Assembly: GCA_030267965.1 (NCBI GenBank)
Contig: BRYA01000310.1
Span: 124,001 to 188,000 of the forward strand
Source: Triparma columacea
Lineage: Eukaryota; Sar; Bolidophyceae; Parmales; Triparmaceae
Length of the DNA: 64,000 bases
Reading direction: 5' to 3'
Shown here: piece after piece, positions 63,901 through 64,000 of the stretch
Numbering within the stretch: position 1 is the first letter of the stretch
How the letters are laid out: the number at the start of each line of letters is the position of its first letter
Notes under the pieces: model-generated
Seen by the model: only the letters and a program-made list of their open reading frames with translations
Told to the model about the DNA's origin: nothing
The model's database searches: none
Program-made: the position numbers and the translations under genes

Positions 63901-64000
63901 ATAACTGCAAGGAAAGTGTGAATGAGACCGAACGCACTAACCTCACTCTTCTCTCATATGGCCACAACTTGCCCTCGTGATATAAAAAATTACGCAACCT

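Noticed and set aside
1..64000. CRISPR arrays, operons, riboswitches, prophage or bacterial insertion sequences
   Set aside because: The window is a eukaryotic nuclear segment with spliced genes; no regularly spaced repeats or bacterial mobile-element genes were seen. No tRNA or rRNA gene was recognised by eye, though a dedicated scan was not possible.

Overview
This is a nuclear window from a unicellular eukaryote. It holds about 32 protein genes on both strands, spaced tens to a few hundred bases apart. Most carry zero to three short GT-AG introns (roughly 60-370 bases). The gene set (VPS33, CCDC93, AP-3 delta, UBL5, RPL17, NEMF, USP, F-BAR, PIF1, PPR) is purely eukaryotic. A folate-biopterin transporter (BT1 family), a stand-alone OMS1-like methyltransferase, secretory-type leaders on an RRM protein and on an ATAD3-like protein, and Golgi-type glycosyltransferase fusions make a stramenopile (heterokont) microalga my best guess. 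That is inference; no rRNA, tRNA or organelle marker is present to prove it.

Layout. 1-7911: three endolysosomal trafficking genes (VPS33, CCDC93, AP3D1). 8052-11345: OMS1-like methyltransferase, UBL5/Hub1, an orphan gene and RPL17. 12111-17083: a possible exostosin-like membrane protein, a coiled-coil protein and a folate-biopterin transporter. 17287-20704: NEMF/Rqc2-like protein with an eroded N-terminal domain. 20705-21273: repeat-rich spacer with a 179-bp hAT-like MITE. 21274-29125: an unusual GYF/WW-myosin-MyTH4-SH3 protein, an SVIP-like p97 cofactor, an RRM protein interrupted by an assembly gap, and pyruvate kinase. 29217-34724: a coiled-coil protein, argininosuccinate synthase and a PKG-like kinase. 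34725-36364: mostly empty. 36365-38698: a sulfotransferase-glycosyltransferase-glycosyltransferase fusion. 39038-45967: two unrecognised genes, an ATAD3-like AAA+ ATPase and a DHRS12-like reductase. 46281-58167: F-BAR/PH protein, PAPS-transporter-like protein, double-MYND ubiquitin protease, PIF1 helicase and a PPR protein. 58673-63900: thiamine pyrophosphokinase, an AT-rich spacer, a two-domain glycosyltransferase and an AsmA-like lipid-transfer candidate.

The genes do not form operons, but neighbours share very short divergent promoters (for example 63 bp between VPS33 and CCDC93, 55 bp between the gene at 39873-41735 and ATAD3) and very short convergent 3' spacers (22-45 bp for CCDC93/AP3D1, USP/PIF1, RRM/PK, ATAD3/DHRS12 and GT64/AsmA). 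Thematic links are membrane trafficking (VPS33, CCDC93, AP-3, F-BAR, myosin), protein quality control (NEMF, SVIP-like, USP), and Golgi glycan building and sulfation (sulfotransferase fusion, GT2-GT64 fusion, possible GT47, PAPS transporter). Three N-filled assembly gaps (27008-27078, 38229-38275, 55528-55556) interrupt coding regions; two of them lie next to G/C homopolymers.
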